DNA of 64,000 nt from contig JADIYY010000004.1 of NCBI GenBank assembly GCA_016705065.1, positions 1 to 64,000 of the forward strand, given 5' to 3'. Both the position numbers and the translations under genes were made by a program. Position 1 is the stretch's first letter. Each line of letters opens with the position of its first letter. Source of the DNA: Candidatus Aalborgiella aggregata. GTDB taxonomy: Bacteria; Pseudomonadota; Gammaproteobacteria; Burkholderiales; Burkholderiaceae_C. The notes beneath the pieces were generated by a model that searched no databases, had not been told where the DNA came from, and saw nothing but the letters and a program-made list of their open reading frames with translations. Positions 55,711 through 63,247 of the stretch are shown piece by piece.

Positions 55711-55731
55711 CCAATTAACGTGGGTTGGTAT
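55711..55731 (-). terminator. Weak terminator-like hairpin at 55715 gene end
   Basis: Stem AACCCA / TGGGTT (6 bp) with the TAA stop codon in its loop, followed on the minus strand by TTTTG. The short stem and short T run make this weak. Confidence 0.4.
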
Positions 55732-56050
55732 CGCGGCGATTGTGTTTTTTGTTGTGAATTTTTTTGCTGTTGCGGTCAGCTTGGCGATTCAACTGACGGC
55801 GCTCGGCATCGGTCACCACACCGTCCGCTTTAGCGCGTTGTGTGTTCGTGACCAATCTGTTTTGCCGCTTTTGCAAACGCACCGCTTCGCCTCGCGTCAA
55901 CTCTCCTGAGGCCACGCCTTGGTTGATGCGTTGCTGTTGGTTGGCTGCTTTTTGGTCCACCACAGGCGTTGCGGTTTGTGCAAAGGCTATACCTGATAGC
56001 GTTGTACTTGCAGCGATTGCCAATGTCATAACCAGTGATTGAATTTTCAT
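55715..56050 (-). CDS. Small exported basic protein
   Basis: 111-residue protein I do not recognise by name. A clear signal peptide (MTLAIAASTTLSGIAFAQ) is followed by ~90 residues rich in Gln, Arg, Asn, Lys and Ala: KAANQQQRINQGVASGELTR, then EAVRLQKRQNRLVTNTQRAK and GVVTDAERRQLNRQADRNSK. The pattern GELT..EA..L and GVVTDAER.QL resembles two EF-hand-like or spacer helices; similar small proteins are common in Burkholderiales. GAGGAG precedes ATG 56050. Upstream, 56051-56219 is AT-rich and shows no gene or clear element. Confidence 0.68.
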   Translation of the reverse strand: MKIQSLVMTLAIAASTTLSGIAFAQTATPVVDQKAANQQQRINQGVASGELTRGEAVRLQKRQNRLVTNTQRAKADGVVTDAERRQLNRQADRNSKKIHNKKHNRRDTNPR

Positions 56051-56219
56051 TTAAAGCTCCTCTATGTGGTTAAAAGTAAAACGGTATGAACGTGATAAAA
56101 AAAAGTTCACAGACCTTTAACGTGTTTATAAAAGAACGGATGACAAATTAGCATCTATCTAAAGTACTAATTCCTCAAAAAATAATCAAAATTTCTAAAA
56201 ATAGATTATGCGTACTGGC

Positions 56220-57008
56220 TCATTTCGCCAGCTCTGCTCTGACCGCTGCCAATTGCCTGCGTGACACGGACAGCACCTCATCCACGTCGTTCAACCTAAC
56301 AGCCCAGCCTTCACCTTCACTGTCGTCGTAATGCTTTTCTAAGGCACGTATGGCGTGTCGTGCCACCAGTGCATTGCGGTGCACGCGCAAGAACTGCGCT
56401 GGGAAACGGGTTTCCAAATCGTTCAAACTGCCTTCCAAAATATGCGTTTTACTGGCTGTACGCACACTGATGTATTTGAGCTCGGCTTTGAGGTAAAGCA
56501 CCTCTGCAAGCGGTATGCGCGTGATCACACCACGCTCATGAACGACGAATGCATCTTCTACAAAAATATATGGATTTTCAGGCTCTGGCCGGCGTATTGA
56601 TTGCCTAGATTGCTCTACTTTTTGTAGCGCAACTTGTAACCTTTCTAAACGCACCGGTTTGGTTAAATAATCCAATGCGGCCAAATCGAAAGCTTGCACA
56701 GCATGTTCTTCATGGGCGGTGACAAAAACAATAGCGGGTGCTGTTGAATTTGCTTTATTTGCTTCGTTGGACATACCCTGCACCGCACGTGCCAGTGTTA
56801 AGCCGTCTGCGTCAGGTAGGTTGATGTCCAACAAGATTGCATCCACTTGCAAGTTGGCAAGCAAAACTTTTGCTTCTGCCACGCTGGCTGCTTCACCCAC
56901 AATCTGCGCACTGGGTTCGCTACAGTCTGCCAGCAAATTTCGCAAACGCTTGCGTGCCAAGGCTTCGTCGTCAACTATTAAAACTTGCAAAGCAGGCGAC
57001 TTCTTCAT
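56220..57008 (-). CDS. algR: LytTR-type response regulator, AlgR-like
   Basis: DNA-binding response regulator paired with the adjacent AlgZ/LytS-type kinase. Receiver: VLIVDDEALARKRLRNLLAD, phospho-Asp in AILLDINLPDADG, FVTAHEEHA, LDYLTKPV. LytTR domain: RIPLAEVLYLKAELKYISVR, THILEGSLNDLETRFPAQFL, RVHRNALVARHAI. The linker between them contains a dispersed repeat copy encoding RQSIRRPEPENPYIFVEDAF or nearby residues, in frame, making the protein ~15-20 residues longer than relatives. 262 residues. In Burkholderiales this pair is often upstream of hemC or beside argH, as here. Confidence 0.87.
   Translation of the reverse strand: MKKSPALQVLIVDDEALARKRLRNLLADCSEPSAQIVGEAASVAEAKVLLANLQVDAILLDINLPDADGLTLARAVQGMSNEANKANSTAPAIVFVTAHEEHAVQAFDLAALDYLTKPVRLERLQVALQKVEQSRQSIRRPEPENPYIFVEDAFVVHERGVITRIPLAEVLYLKAELKYISVRTASKTHILEGSLNDLETRFPAQFLRVHRNALVARHAIRALEKHYDDSEGEGWAVRLNDVDEVLSVSRRQLAAVRAELAK
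56573..56629 (+). repeat. Dispersed ~55-bp repeat, copy J (in frame in a CDS)
   Basis: GATTTTCAGGCTCTGGCCGG, CGTATTGATTGCCTAGATTG, then CTCTACTTTTTGTAGCG. It lies antisense to the algR-like gene in its interdomain linker. Confidence 0.72.
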
Positions 57009-57013
57009 AGCCG

Positions 57014-58036
57014 TTATAGCGGAATCTCAATGCGAACGATAAATTCGTCACCCCGAACGCCCGCTTGAAAGGTGCTTTCAATATCATGCAGCAAGCTCAA
57101 ACGTTCGCGCACATTTTGCAATGCCATGCCCATGCCGGTTGGTTTGCTATTCTGTGCTGCACTTGCTTGGCTGATAGGTGGCAAGGTGTTACTGATTTCA
57201 ATCACCGCTTTGCTGCCATCGCGCTTGGCCGAAATCAAAATGGACGCACCATTTGGACTGGGCTCTACACCGTGGTGCACCGCATTCTCTATCAAGGGTT
57301 GCAACATCAAAGGTGGCAGTTTCGCGCTAAATGTTGCAGGGTCGATCTGCCAATCAACTCGCAAGCGCTCTGCAAAGCGCACTTGTTCGATTGCCAAATA
57401 ATGTTTGGCCAATTCAACTTCTTGCGACAATGTGACAGATTCGCCATGCTCGGCCAGCGCATGGCGAAACAAATCGCTCAAGTCTTCTAATAGCTTTTCC
57501 GCTTTACGCGGCTCTTCGCGCACCAAGGCAATCGCGCTGTTCAAGGTATTGAATAAAAAATGTGGCCGAATGCGAGACTGCAAATCGGCCAAGCGTGCAG
57601 CCGTTGCTGCTGGCATGCGCCCTTTGGCGCGCCATACCAATGCCGCCACCAAAGCGGTGGCCAGCAAGCCCCCCGCCACGCCACTGGCCAGCCAGTGGGC
57701 GGGACTTACCAGACCGACAAAATACAACATGCCGCAGGCATAAAACCCCGCCAGCACACCCAGCGCCATACCGGCCATGTACTGCCCCAAAAGTGACAGG
57801 CTTTGCAGCGGCCGTTTCAAGCTGCAAGCCGCCACCAGCCACAGCAAGGTGGCGGGCACCGACCCGCCCATCAGCATGGCCAATTGGCTCATCCAGGTCA
57901 ATGCACTGCTGTGCATGAACATCACCACTGCGCCCATCACCACCTGCACAAATAGCACGGCACGCAAAACCACACCCACCTTGCAGGCATCAAAAATCAG
58001 CGTGGTCTGAGCTTTTGGTAGGGATTCTCTGGTCAT
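57014..58036 (-). CDS. Sensor histidine kinase, AlgZ/LytS type
   Basis: Membrane kinase of the HPK8-type (His_kinase family PF06580) cognate to the LytTR regulator that follows. Four N-terminal TMs (VVLRAVLFVQVVMGAVVMFM, LLWLVAAC region, LGQYMAGMALGVLAGFYACG, WLASGVAGGLLATALVAALV), phospho-His in IRPHFLFNTLNSAIALVREE, N box LQPLIENAVHHGVEP and G box GMGMALQNVRERL. 340 residues from ATG 58036. The gap to the regulator is 5 bp. Divergent from argH with 46 bp between starts. Confidence 0.87.
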   Translation of the reverse strand: MTRESLPKAQTTLIFDACKVGVVLRAVLFVQVVMGAVVMFMHSSALTWMSQLAMLMGGSVPATLLWLVAACSLKRPLQSLSLLGQYMAGMALGVLAGFYACGMLYFVGLVSPAHWLASGVAGGLLATALVAALVWRAKGRMPAATAARLADLQSRIRPHFLFNTLNSAIALVREEPRKAEKLLEDLSDLFRHALAEHGESVTLSQEVELAKHYLAIEQVRFAERLRVDWQIDPATFSAKLPPLMLQPLIENAVHHGVEPSPNGASILISAKRDGSKAVIEISNTLPPISQASAAQNSKPTGMGMALQNVRERLSLLHDIESTFQAGVRGDEFIVRIEIPL

Positions 58037-58082
58037 AGAAGCACGATAATAGTGGAAATTAAACCTACTGCCGCTATTTGAT

Positions 58083-59498
58083 ATGTCCACCAATCAACTC
58101 GATAAAAAATCACAAGCCTGGTCTGCGCTGTTTTCCGAACCCATGAACGATTTGGTCAAACGCTATACATCCAGCGTATTTTTTGACAAACGCTTGTGGC
58201 AAGCCGATATTGCCGGCTCTTTGGCGCACGCGGACATGCTGGCAGCGCAAAAAATCATCTCCAGCGAAGACTTGGCTTCCATCCAAAAAGGCTTGGCCCA
58301 AATCAGCATCGAAATTGAAGCCGGCAGTTTTGAATGGAAGCTGGATTTGGAAGACGTGCACCTGAACATTGAAGCCCGCTTGACCACCTTGGTGGGCGAT
58401 GCAGGTAAGCGCCTACACACAGGACGCAGCCGCAACGACCAAGTGGCTACCGATGTGCGCTTGTGGTTGCGTGGTGAAATTGATTTGATTGGCGACTTGC
58501 TAACCAACTTGCAAAAAGCTTTGCTCACCATCGCACAAAAGAATGTCGATGTCATCATGCCGGGCTTTACCCATTTGCAAGTTGCGCAACCCGTCAGCTT
58601 TGCGCACCACATGCTGGCCTATATCGAAATGTTCAAACGCGATGCCGAACGCATGCAAGACGTGCGCCGTCGTGTCAACGTGTTGCCCTTGGGCGCTGCT
58701 GCTTTGGCTGGCACCAGCTACCCGCTGGATCGCGAACGTGTGGCTAAAGCGCTGGGCATGGTCGATGCACAAGGTGTGCCCCAAGTCTGCCAAAACAGCT
58801 TAGACGCTGTGAGCGACCGCGACTTTGCCATTGAATTCACAGCTGCAGCATCCTTGACGATGATTCACATCAGCCGTATGAGTGAAGAGTTGATTTTGTG
58901 GATGAGTCAAAACTTTGGTTTCATCCGCATTGCCGATGGTTTCACCACTGGCAGCTCCATCATGCCGCAGAAAAAGAACCCCGACGTGCCCGAACTAGCA
59001 CGCGGCAAAACGGGTCGCGTGGTCGGGCATTTGATGGGCCTCATCACCTTGATGAAAGCGCAACCACTGGCCTACAACAAAGACAACCAAGAAGACAAAG
59101 AACCTTTGTTTGACACCGTTGACACGCTCAAAGACACCTTGCGCATTTTTGCCGACATGGTGGTCAGCATCACCGTGCAGCCTGAGGCGATGGAACGCGC
59201 CGCCCTCAAAGGCTACGCCACCGCCACCGATTTGGCCGATTACATGGTTAAAAAAGGCTTGCCTTTCCGCGACGCGCACGAAGCCGTAGCCCACGCCGTC
59301 AAAGCCGCCATGCAGCACCAAGTCGATTTATCCGAACTGCCCTTGAACGTGCTGCAAGGCTTCAACGCCAAGATTGAAAAAGACGTTTACGACGTGCTCA
59401 GCCTGCGCGGCTCACTCAACGCTCGCAACACCTTGGGCGGCACCGCACCCGCGCAGGTGCAATTGCAAATTGCACGGCATCTTGCACGATTGGCTTAG
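58083..59498 (+). CDS. argH: Argininosuccinate lyase
   Basis: Last step of arginine synthesis: splits argininosuccinate to arginine and fumarate. Fumarase/aspartase superfamily tetramer. Blocks: RLHTGRSRNDQVATDVRLWL, PGFTHLQVAQPVSFAHHMLA (with catalytic His), LGAAALAGTSYPLDRE and the signature TTGSSIMPQKKNPDVPELAR with the catalytic Ser, then PLAYNKDNQEDKEPLFDTVD. 471 residues, full and unbroken. It ends 150 bp before the small-protein/hydroxylase array. Confidence 0.95.
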   Translation: MSTNQLDKKSQAWSALFSEPMNDLVKRYTSSVFFDKRLWQADIAGSLAHADMLAAQKIISSEDLASIQKGLAQISIEIEAGSFEWKLDLEDVHLNIEARLTTLVGDAGKRLHTGRSRNDQVATDVRLWLRGEIDLIGDLLTNLQKALLTIAQKNVDVIMPGFTHLQVAQPVSFAHHMLAYIEMFKRDAERMQDVRRRVNVLPLGAAALAGTSYPLDRERVAKALGMVDAQGVPQVCQNSLDAVSDRDFAIEFTAAASLTMIHISRMSEELILWMSQNFGFIRIADGFTTGSSIMPQKKNPDVPELARGKTGRVVGHLMGLITLMKAQPLAYNKDNQEDKEPLFDTVDTLKDTLRIFADMVVSITVQPEAMERAALKGYATATDLADYMVKKGLPFRDAHEAVAHAVKAAMQHQVDLSELPLNVLQGFNAKIEKDVYDVLSLRGSLNARNTLGGTAPAQVQLQIARHLARLA

Positions 59499-59580
59499 CT
59501 CAAAATTCAGTACCATGTTGCACCCTTTGTACATTCAAGGCGAAGCGTGAAAAACGAATTTTCTTCTTCAAAATATAGGG

Positions 59581-59609
59581 TTTACACTAGGAAGGATGCC
59601 ATCTTTAAA
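59581..59609 (+). promoter_or_regulatory. Possible promoter of the small-protein array
   Basis: TTTACA and TTTAAA separated by 17 bp, about 43 bp before the first small-protein ATG. Both hexamers differ from the sigma70 consensus, so this is tentative. The surrounding 150 bp after argH is AT-rich and carries no other feature. Confidence 0.35.
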
Positions 59610-59651
59610 ACGTATGATTTAGTAGCACTGTTGCAACTAAAGGAGAATTTT

Positions 59652-59828
59652 ATGAGGTATTTATCACGCAATTCTTTGTTCATCGCGCTTTGTTTATTCG
59701 CTACACATGCTTTCGCACAAAAACAACCGGCACCTGGTCCAGAATTTGGTGAAGGTTCAATTGGTCTGTTAGCTTTAGGTATATCTGCGGTAGCTTATGC
59801 TGCATACAGATTTAAGAATAAAAAATAA
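59652..59828 (+). CDS. Mini exosortase-type substrate 1 (PGPEFG motif)
   Basis: 58-residue secreted protein. Signal peptide: MRYLSRNSLFIALCLFATHA with probable cleavage after AFA. Only eight residues (QKQPAPGP) remain before EFG. Then comes a hydrophobic segment (IGLLALGISAVAYAAY) and a basic tail RFKNKK. Motif-helix-basic-tail is the layout of exosortase (PEP-CTERM-like) sorting signals; here there is almost no cargo. ATG 59652 follows AAAGGAGA by 8 nt, which decides it over the longer frame from 59547. Two paralogues lie at 60764 and 63248, and an exosortase-like gene at 61752. A strong terminator follows directly. Alternative: a small membrane subunit of the neighbouring hydroxylase. Confidence 0.78.
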   Translation: MRYLSRNSLFIALCLFATHAFAQKQPAPGPEFGEGSIGLLALGISAVAYAAYRFKNKK

Positions 59829-59843
59829 ATCCAACTGACCTCC

Positions 59844-59876
59844 AAGGCCCTCACTTTTTGTGAGGGCCTTTTTTTA
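59844..59876 (+). terminator. Rho-independent terminator inside the array
   Basis: Perfect 11-bp stem AAGGCCCTCAC / GTGAGGGCCTT, 5-nt loop of T, then a run of T. It lies 15 bp after small protein 1 and 15 bp before hydroxylase 1, so the hydroxylase is read only by readthrough or from another promoter. Confidence 0.92.
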
Positions 59877-59890
59877 TTTTCACGACCCTC

Positions 59891-60658
59891 ATGCGACAAA
59901 ATCCAATTGTTTTCATCAGCTTTGGCATTTTGTTGCTGGCTTTTTTGGAAGCACGATTAGCCGGTAAGCAAGGAAAATATGTGTACTCCAAACCGCAAAC
60001 TGAAATTGCCATAGGTTTGGCCATTGGTCATTTATTGGTCAGTTTGACATTGTTTCCATTGTTGCAAAAATTGATTCTTGTTCCTCCAGAACACCAATTG
60101 TTTGTATTGCCGAACAGTTTGTCTTGGGGCATATTGGCTTTTCTGGTTTTGGACTTTCTGGCATACCTCAACCACCGTTTCTCTCATACTGTCCCGCTGT
60201 TTTGGGCAGATCATGCGGTGCACCATGCCAATACGGAATTCAATGTGGTCACTCACTTGGCGCATGGCTGGACAGGATTCGTTTCTGCCAGTTTAATTTT
60301 CAGCTTGCTCACCAATTTTGTCGGTAACACAGGAACTATACTTTTCGTGTATTTCGCAGTAGCGACACTGATCCAAACAGTTGCGCATACACAGTTGATT
60401 CATCAATTGGGATTTCTTGAAAAGCTGTTTGTGACACCCAGCAATCACAGGGTGCACCATGCAATTGATCGCAAAGATCACGATAGCAATTACGGCATTG
60501 TGTTTATTTTTTGGGATAAATTACTCGGCACGTTCAAAGCTGAAGGCGAGACGCAGGTCACGAAATTTGGATTGGCACAAACACCTGCCCTTCATTCTTC
60601 CGTTTGGAAACACGCTTTTTTCGCATGGTCTCAATTTTTTAATGCACGCAGGAGCTAG
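59891..60658 (+). CDS. Fatty acid hydroxylase/sterol desaturase family protein 1
   Basis: Integral membrane non-haem di-iron enzyme of the fatty acid hydroxylase superfamily (hydroxylates or desaturates lipid chains or sterols). Three His boxes: H95-x3-H99 (NHRFSH), H108-x2-HH (DHAVHH) and H186-x2-HH (NHRVHH), with further His at 166 and 171. TMs flank them: VFISFGILLLAFLEARLAG at the start, LSWGILAFLVLDFLAYL and GTILFVYFAVATLIQTV. 255 residues. C-terminal FIFWDKLLGTFKAEGE is a family block. It is the most divergent of the three hydroxylases. Lipid substrate unknown; no sterol pathway genes are seen. Confidence 0.86.
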   Translation: MRQNPIVFISFGILLLAFLEARLAGKQGKYVYSKPQTEIAIGLAIGHLLVSLTLFPLLQKLILVPPEHQLFVLPNSLSWGILAFLVLDFLAYLNHRFSHTVPLFWADHAVHHANTEFNVVTHLAHGWTGFVSASLIFSLLTNFVGNTGTILFVYFAVATLIQTVAHTQLIHQLGFLEKLFVTPSNHRVHHAIDRKDHDSNYGIVFIFWDKLLGTFKAEGETQVTKFGLAQTPALHSSVWKHAFFAWSQFFNARRS

Positions 60659-60763
60659 TATTTTCTGATGTTCCAAAAATTGCTTTTGCTGCAAGGGTTA
60701 GTACTAATATTGTTAACTTAATTACACAAGATAATGATATTTCCCTATCTAAGGAGTCTTTTT

Positions 60764-60943
60764 ATGATGAAAAAATTACGCTTAATTTTGCTCAGTTCTC
60801 TAGCCGCAGTGGCTACACAAGCCATTGCTGGAGTAGAAACTGTACCTGGCCCAGAATTTGGCGAAGGCTCTATAGGCTTGTTGGCCTTGGGCATTTCAAC
60901 CGTTGCGTATTTGGTTTACAAGCACAAAAACAAAAGAAAATAA
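60764..60943 (+). CDS. Mini exosortase-type substrate 2 (PGPEFG motif)
   Basis: 59-residue secreted protein. Signal peptide MMKKLRLILLSSLAAVATQA with probable cleavage after AIA, then GVETVPGP (eight residues), EFGEG, the hydrophobic segment IGLLALGISTVAYLVY and a basic tail KHKNKRK. The PGPEFGEGSIGLLALGIS core is identical to substrate 1, although codons differ at many third positions, so selection acts on the protein. AAGGAG precedes the ATG by 8 nt. Hydroxylase 2 starts 30 bp later, and the exosortase-like gene follows it, all on one strand. Confidence 0.78.
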   Translation: MMKKLRLILLSSLAAVATQAIAGVETVPGPEFGEGSIGLLALGISTVAYLVYKHKNKRK

Positions 60944-60973
60944 TTTGCGCTGCATCACCGGGGAGATTTTGGA

Positions 60974-61768
60974 TTGATTCAATATAACCCGGTTGTTTTT
61001 GTCACTTGGCTGTTATTGGCTTTGGCTTTTTTGGAATACAAAATCGCCAAACGTCAGCAACGCGACATATACACCCAAAGCCACACCATGGTGACGCTGG
61101 GTTTGAGTATCGGCCATTTATTGGTTGGTCTGACAATTATTGAAGTTGTCCTGAAATACATTGATGCGGCTGTACCGCATAAAATTTTTGTTCTACCAAC
61201 CGGCTATTTATGGGGCTTGGTGGCATTTTTAGCAGTCGATTTCATAAAATATATTGCCCATCGATTGGCGCATCGTTTCGGTTTTTTGTGGGCAGAACAT
61301 GCCGTGCACCATGCCGCCGTTGAATTCAATTTCACCACACATTTACGGCATGGTTGGATGGGGTTTTTGTCAAGCGCCATGTTGGTTTCTGCAGTATGTT
61401 GTTTGGTCGGTGGTTTGCATACCGTTTTGATCATCTATTTCTTTATCAACACATTGGTGCAGATGTTTGCGCACACACAGCTCATCCACAAACTTGGGGT
61501 CTTGGAATTTTTACTTGTTACGCCTAGCCACCACAGAGTGCATCATGCTGTTGAGCGCTCAGTACATGACCACAACTATGGCAATGTATTCATCATTTGG
61601 GACAAATTATTGGGCACATTTCGAGCAGAAGGTCTTGTCCAAACCCAAGTCTTTGGGCTTGTTGATGCGCCAAAAAGTGATGCGCCGTTGTGGCGCCACG
61701 CATTTTTTGCATGGATAGATTTTGCAAAAACCATGAAACGAAAAATTTTTGATGCAAGCCTTACTTGA
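60974..61768 (+). CDS. Fatty acid hydroxylase/sterol desaturase family protein 2
   Basis: Paralogue of the preceding hydroxylase with the same layout: AHRLAH (H96-x3-H100), EHAVHH (H109, H112, H113) and SHHRVHH, then NVFIIWDKLLGTFRAEG. Hydrophobic segments: VTWLLLALAFLEYKIAK, LSIGHLLVGLTIIEVVL, GYLWGLVAFLAVDFIKYI and HTVLIIYFFINTLVQMF. Starts with TTG 60974; GGGGAG lies 8 nt upstream, and hydroxylase 3 also has TTG at the equivalent place. 264 residues. Its last 17 bp overlap the exosortase-like gene, so both are co-translated. It matches hydroxylase 3 more closely than hydroxylase 1. Confidence 0.86.
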   Translation: MIQYNPVVFVTWLLLALAFLEYKIAKRQQRDIYTQSHTMVTLGLSIGHLLVGLTIIEVVLKYIDAAVPHKIFVLPTGYLWGLVAFLAVDFIKYIAHRLAHRFGFLWAEHAVHHAAVEFNFTTHLRHGWMGFLSSAMLVSAVCCLVGGLHTVLIIYFFINTLVQMFAHTQLIHKLGVLEFLLVTPSHHRVHHAVERSVHDHNYGNVFIIWDKLLGTFRAEGLVQTQVFGLVDAPKSDAPLWRHAFFAWIDFAKTMKRKIFDASLT

Positions 61769-62612
61769 AAACCGCAGTTTCTCGCGCCACGATATTTGGC
61801 TCGGTGCAATTACCGTTGCATCCACCAATATGTTATGGCCCAGCAAAGGTGCAACATATTCGGTCAGAGAATCTTACGCAACCGATTTTTTGCTGTCCAA
61901 CTGGTTGATTTTGTTTTCTATTGCCAGTTCCTTGCTCTTTGTCTATCAATCATCTGCACATCAAAAGGATGCAAATACACGGACAGCCAAAGGCAGCGAT
62001 TGGTGGCTATTTACGGGTGTATTCGTTTTGTCAGCTTGGCCAATCCGGCACACAAGTACCTTGGCTTTATCGGTAATTGCATTTTTTTTGTTTTACAAGC
62101 TATACAAAGGCAGCAAACAAAGCAAACCTCTTGATTATGAATTGCTGGCGGCAGCCAGCATATTGTTTGCCGTATCGTTTTCTAGACTTTGGTCGCCCGT
62201 GCTGTTAAAAGTCTTTGCACACTATTTTGAAATATTTGACATTTTTTTATTAGGTAAATTACTCAACACACCAACCACTGGCAATACGATTCAATTTGTA
62301 TTAGAGCCAGAAAGACGTGCGGTTGTTGTCATGGGCTGCACCTCTTTTGCCAATTTGTCTGCCGTTGTTCTTTTATGGTTGGTTATCACCCGTTTGATTC
62401 GCTTACTGCCCCGCGTCAGAAGCGAGCTCAAAACCTTGGCTTACTTGTTATTAACAGCAATTGTCATTAACACCGTCCGTATCGCATTGATGATTACCAC
62501 TAAAGAAATGTATGACGTGTGGCATGGTCCCGTAGGCTCATCGGTCACCACGCTCTTGCTGACATTCAGTGCTGTGGGGTTTGCGGTTTGGGGTGCTAAC
62601 CGTGCCTCTTAG
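61752..62612 (+). CDS. Exosortase/archaeosortase-like membrane protein
   Basis: 286-residue, about eight-TM protein with the apparent catalytic triad of the exosortase/archaeosortase superfamily: Cys196 in VVVMGCTSFANLSAVVLLW, Arg243 in VINTVRIALM and His258 in WHGPVGSSVTTLLL, in the usual order and spacing. Exosortases are transpeptidase-like enzymes cutting C-terminal motif-TM-basic sorting signals. I cannot place it in a named subfamily. It lies among three mini-proteins bearing such a signal, their probable substrates. ATG 61752 overlaps the hydroxylase 2 stop, and its own stop overlaps the next gene. Frame intact. Confidence 0.75.
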   Translation: MQALLENRSFSRHDIWLGAITVASTNMLWPSKGATYSVRESYATDFLLSNWLILFSIASSLLFVYQSSAHQKDANTRTAKGSDWWLFTGVFVLSAWPIRHTSTLALSVIAFFLFYKLYKGSKQSKPLDYELLAAASILFAVSFSRLWSPVLLKVFAHYFEIFDIFLLGKLLNTPTTGNTIQFVLEPERRAVVVMGCTSFANLSAVVLLWLVITRLIRLLPRVRSELKTLAYLLLTAIVINTVRIALMITTKEMYDVWHGPVGSSVTTLLLTFSAVGFAVWGANRAS

Positions 62613-63096
62613 CTTTCGGCTCAATAGCAAATTACTGGCACTGTTGATAGTTGTGATGCCTGTGACACTTTTGAGTAAGTGCAAAACGACACAAAACAAT
62701 AACTACAACGAAATTGATTTTCAAAACAAGGCGCGCCACTTTTTAAGCGCCCATGGTGCGACAATAAAAATTGAAGTGTCAAAATTTGACACCTTCATCC
62801 CCATCACATTCAGCTACAAAGGTTGTGACAGTGCGGTCGTCGTTCTGCCACCCAGCGATTCATGGTCGCAAATCATCAAGCGCCGCACACCAGACGGGCA
62901 AATCGCTAAATTCAGTTTCAGAGATTATTTTGGTGACGATCAACCCAACTATCGAGCCACATTTGCTGAGTTTTCTGCCATGCTGCTGCATCCACTGTCT
63001 GATAAAAATCCAAGGCAAACTTTGTTGGCCTTGATTGCCACCCCAAGTTGCATGAATACCTTGCAAACAATACAGTGGAATACATTTTGGGATTGA
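62602..63096 (+). CDS. Exosortase-partner protein, membrane anchored (unknown)
   Basis: 164-residue protein with no family I recognise. GTG 62602 overlaps the exosortase-like stop by 11 bp. One N-terminal hydrophobic segment (LLALLIVVMPVTLLS, residues 11-25) is followed by a ~135-residue, probably periplasmic, mixed alpha/beta domain with Cys27, Cys75 (YKGCDSAVVVLPPSDSW) and Cys150 (ATPSCMNTL). Many exosortase loci encode a partner of this layout (EpsI or XrtA-associated type), but no clear sequence match is visible. Cys27 lies near a lipobox position, yet LLSKC is not a proper lipobox. A periplasmic helper or acceptor carrier is inferred from context only. Confidence 0.6.
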   Translation: MPLSFRLNSKLLALLIVVMPVTLLSKCKTTQNNNYNEIDFQNKARHFLSAHGATIKIEVSKFDTFIPITFSYKGCDSAVVVLPPSDSWSQIIKRRTPDGQIAKFSFRDYFGDDQPNYRATFAEFSAMLLHPLSDKNPRQTLLALIATPSCMNTLQTIQWNTFWD

Positions 63097-63247
63097 TAGA
63101 AGCTGACGAATACTGACCATGGCAACCAACAAAACACAAGTCACTAGGAATTGCTCGGCTGGGACGGGCTACCACGGGTTACTACCGATTATCGGCTCAA
63201 AAAATGTAAGCATAATTTGGTGGTTTTACTACACATGGAAATGTTTT

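Noticed and set aside
441..56629. CRISPR array from the recurring ~55-bp sequence
   Set aside because: Copies are kilobases apart, in both orientations and imperfect; no cas genes are present.
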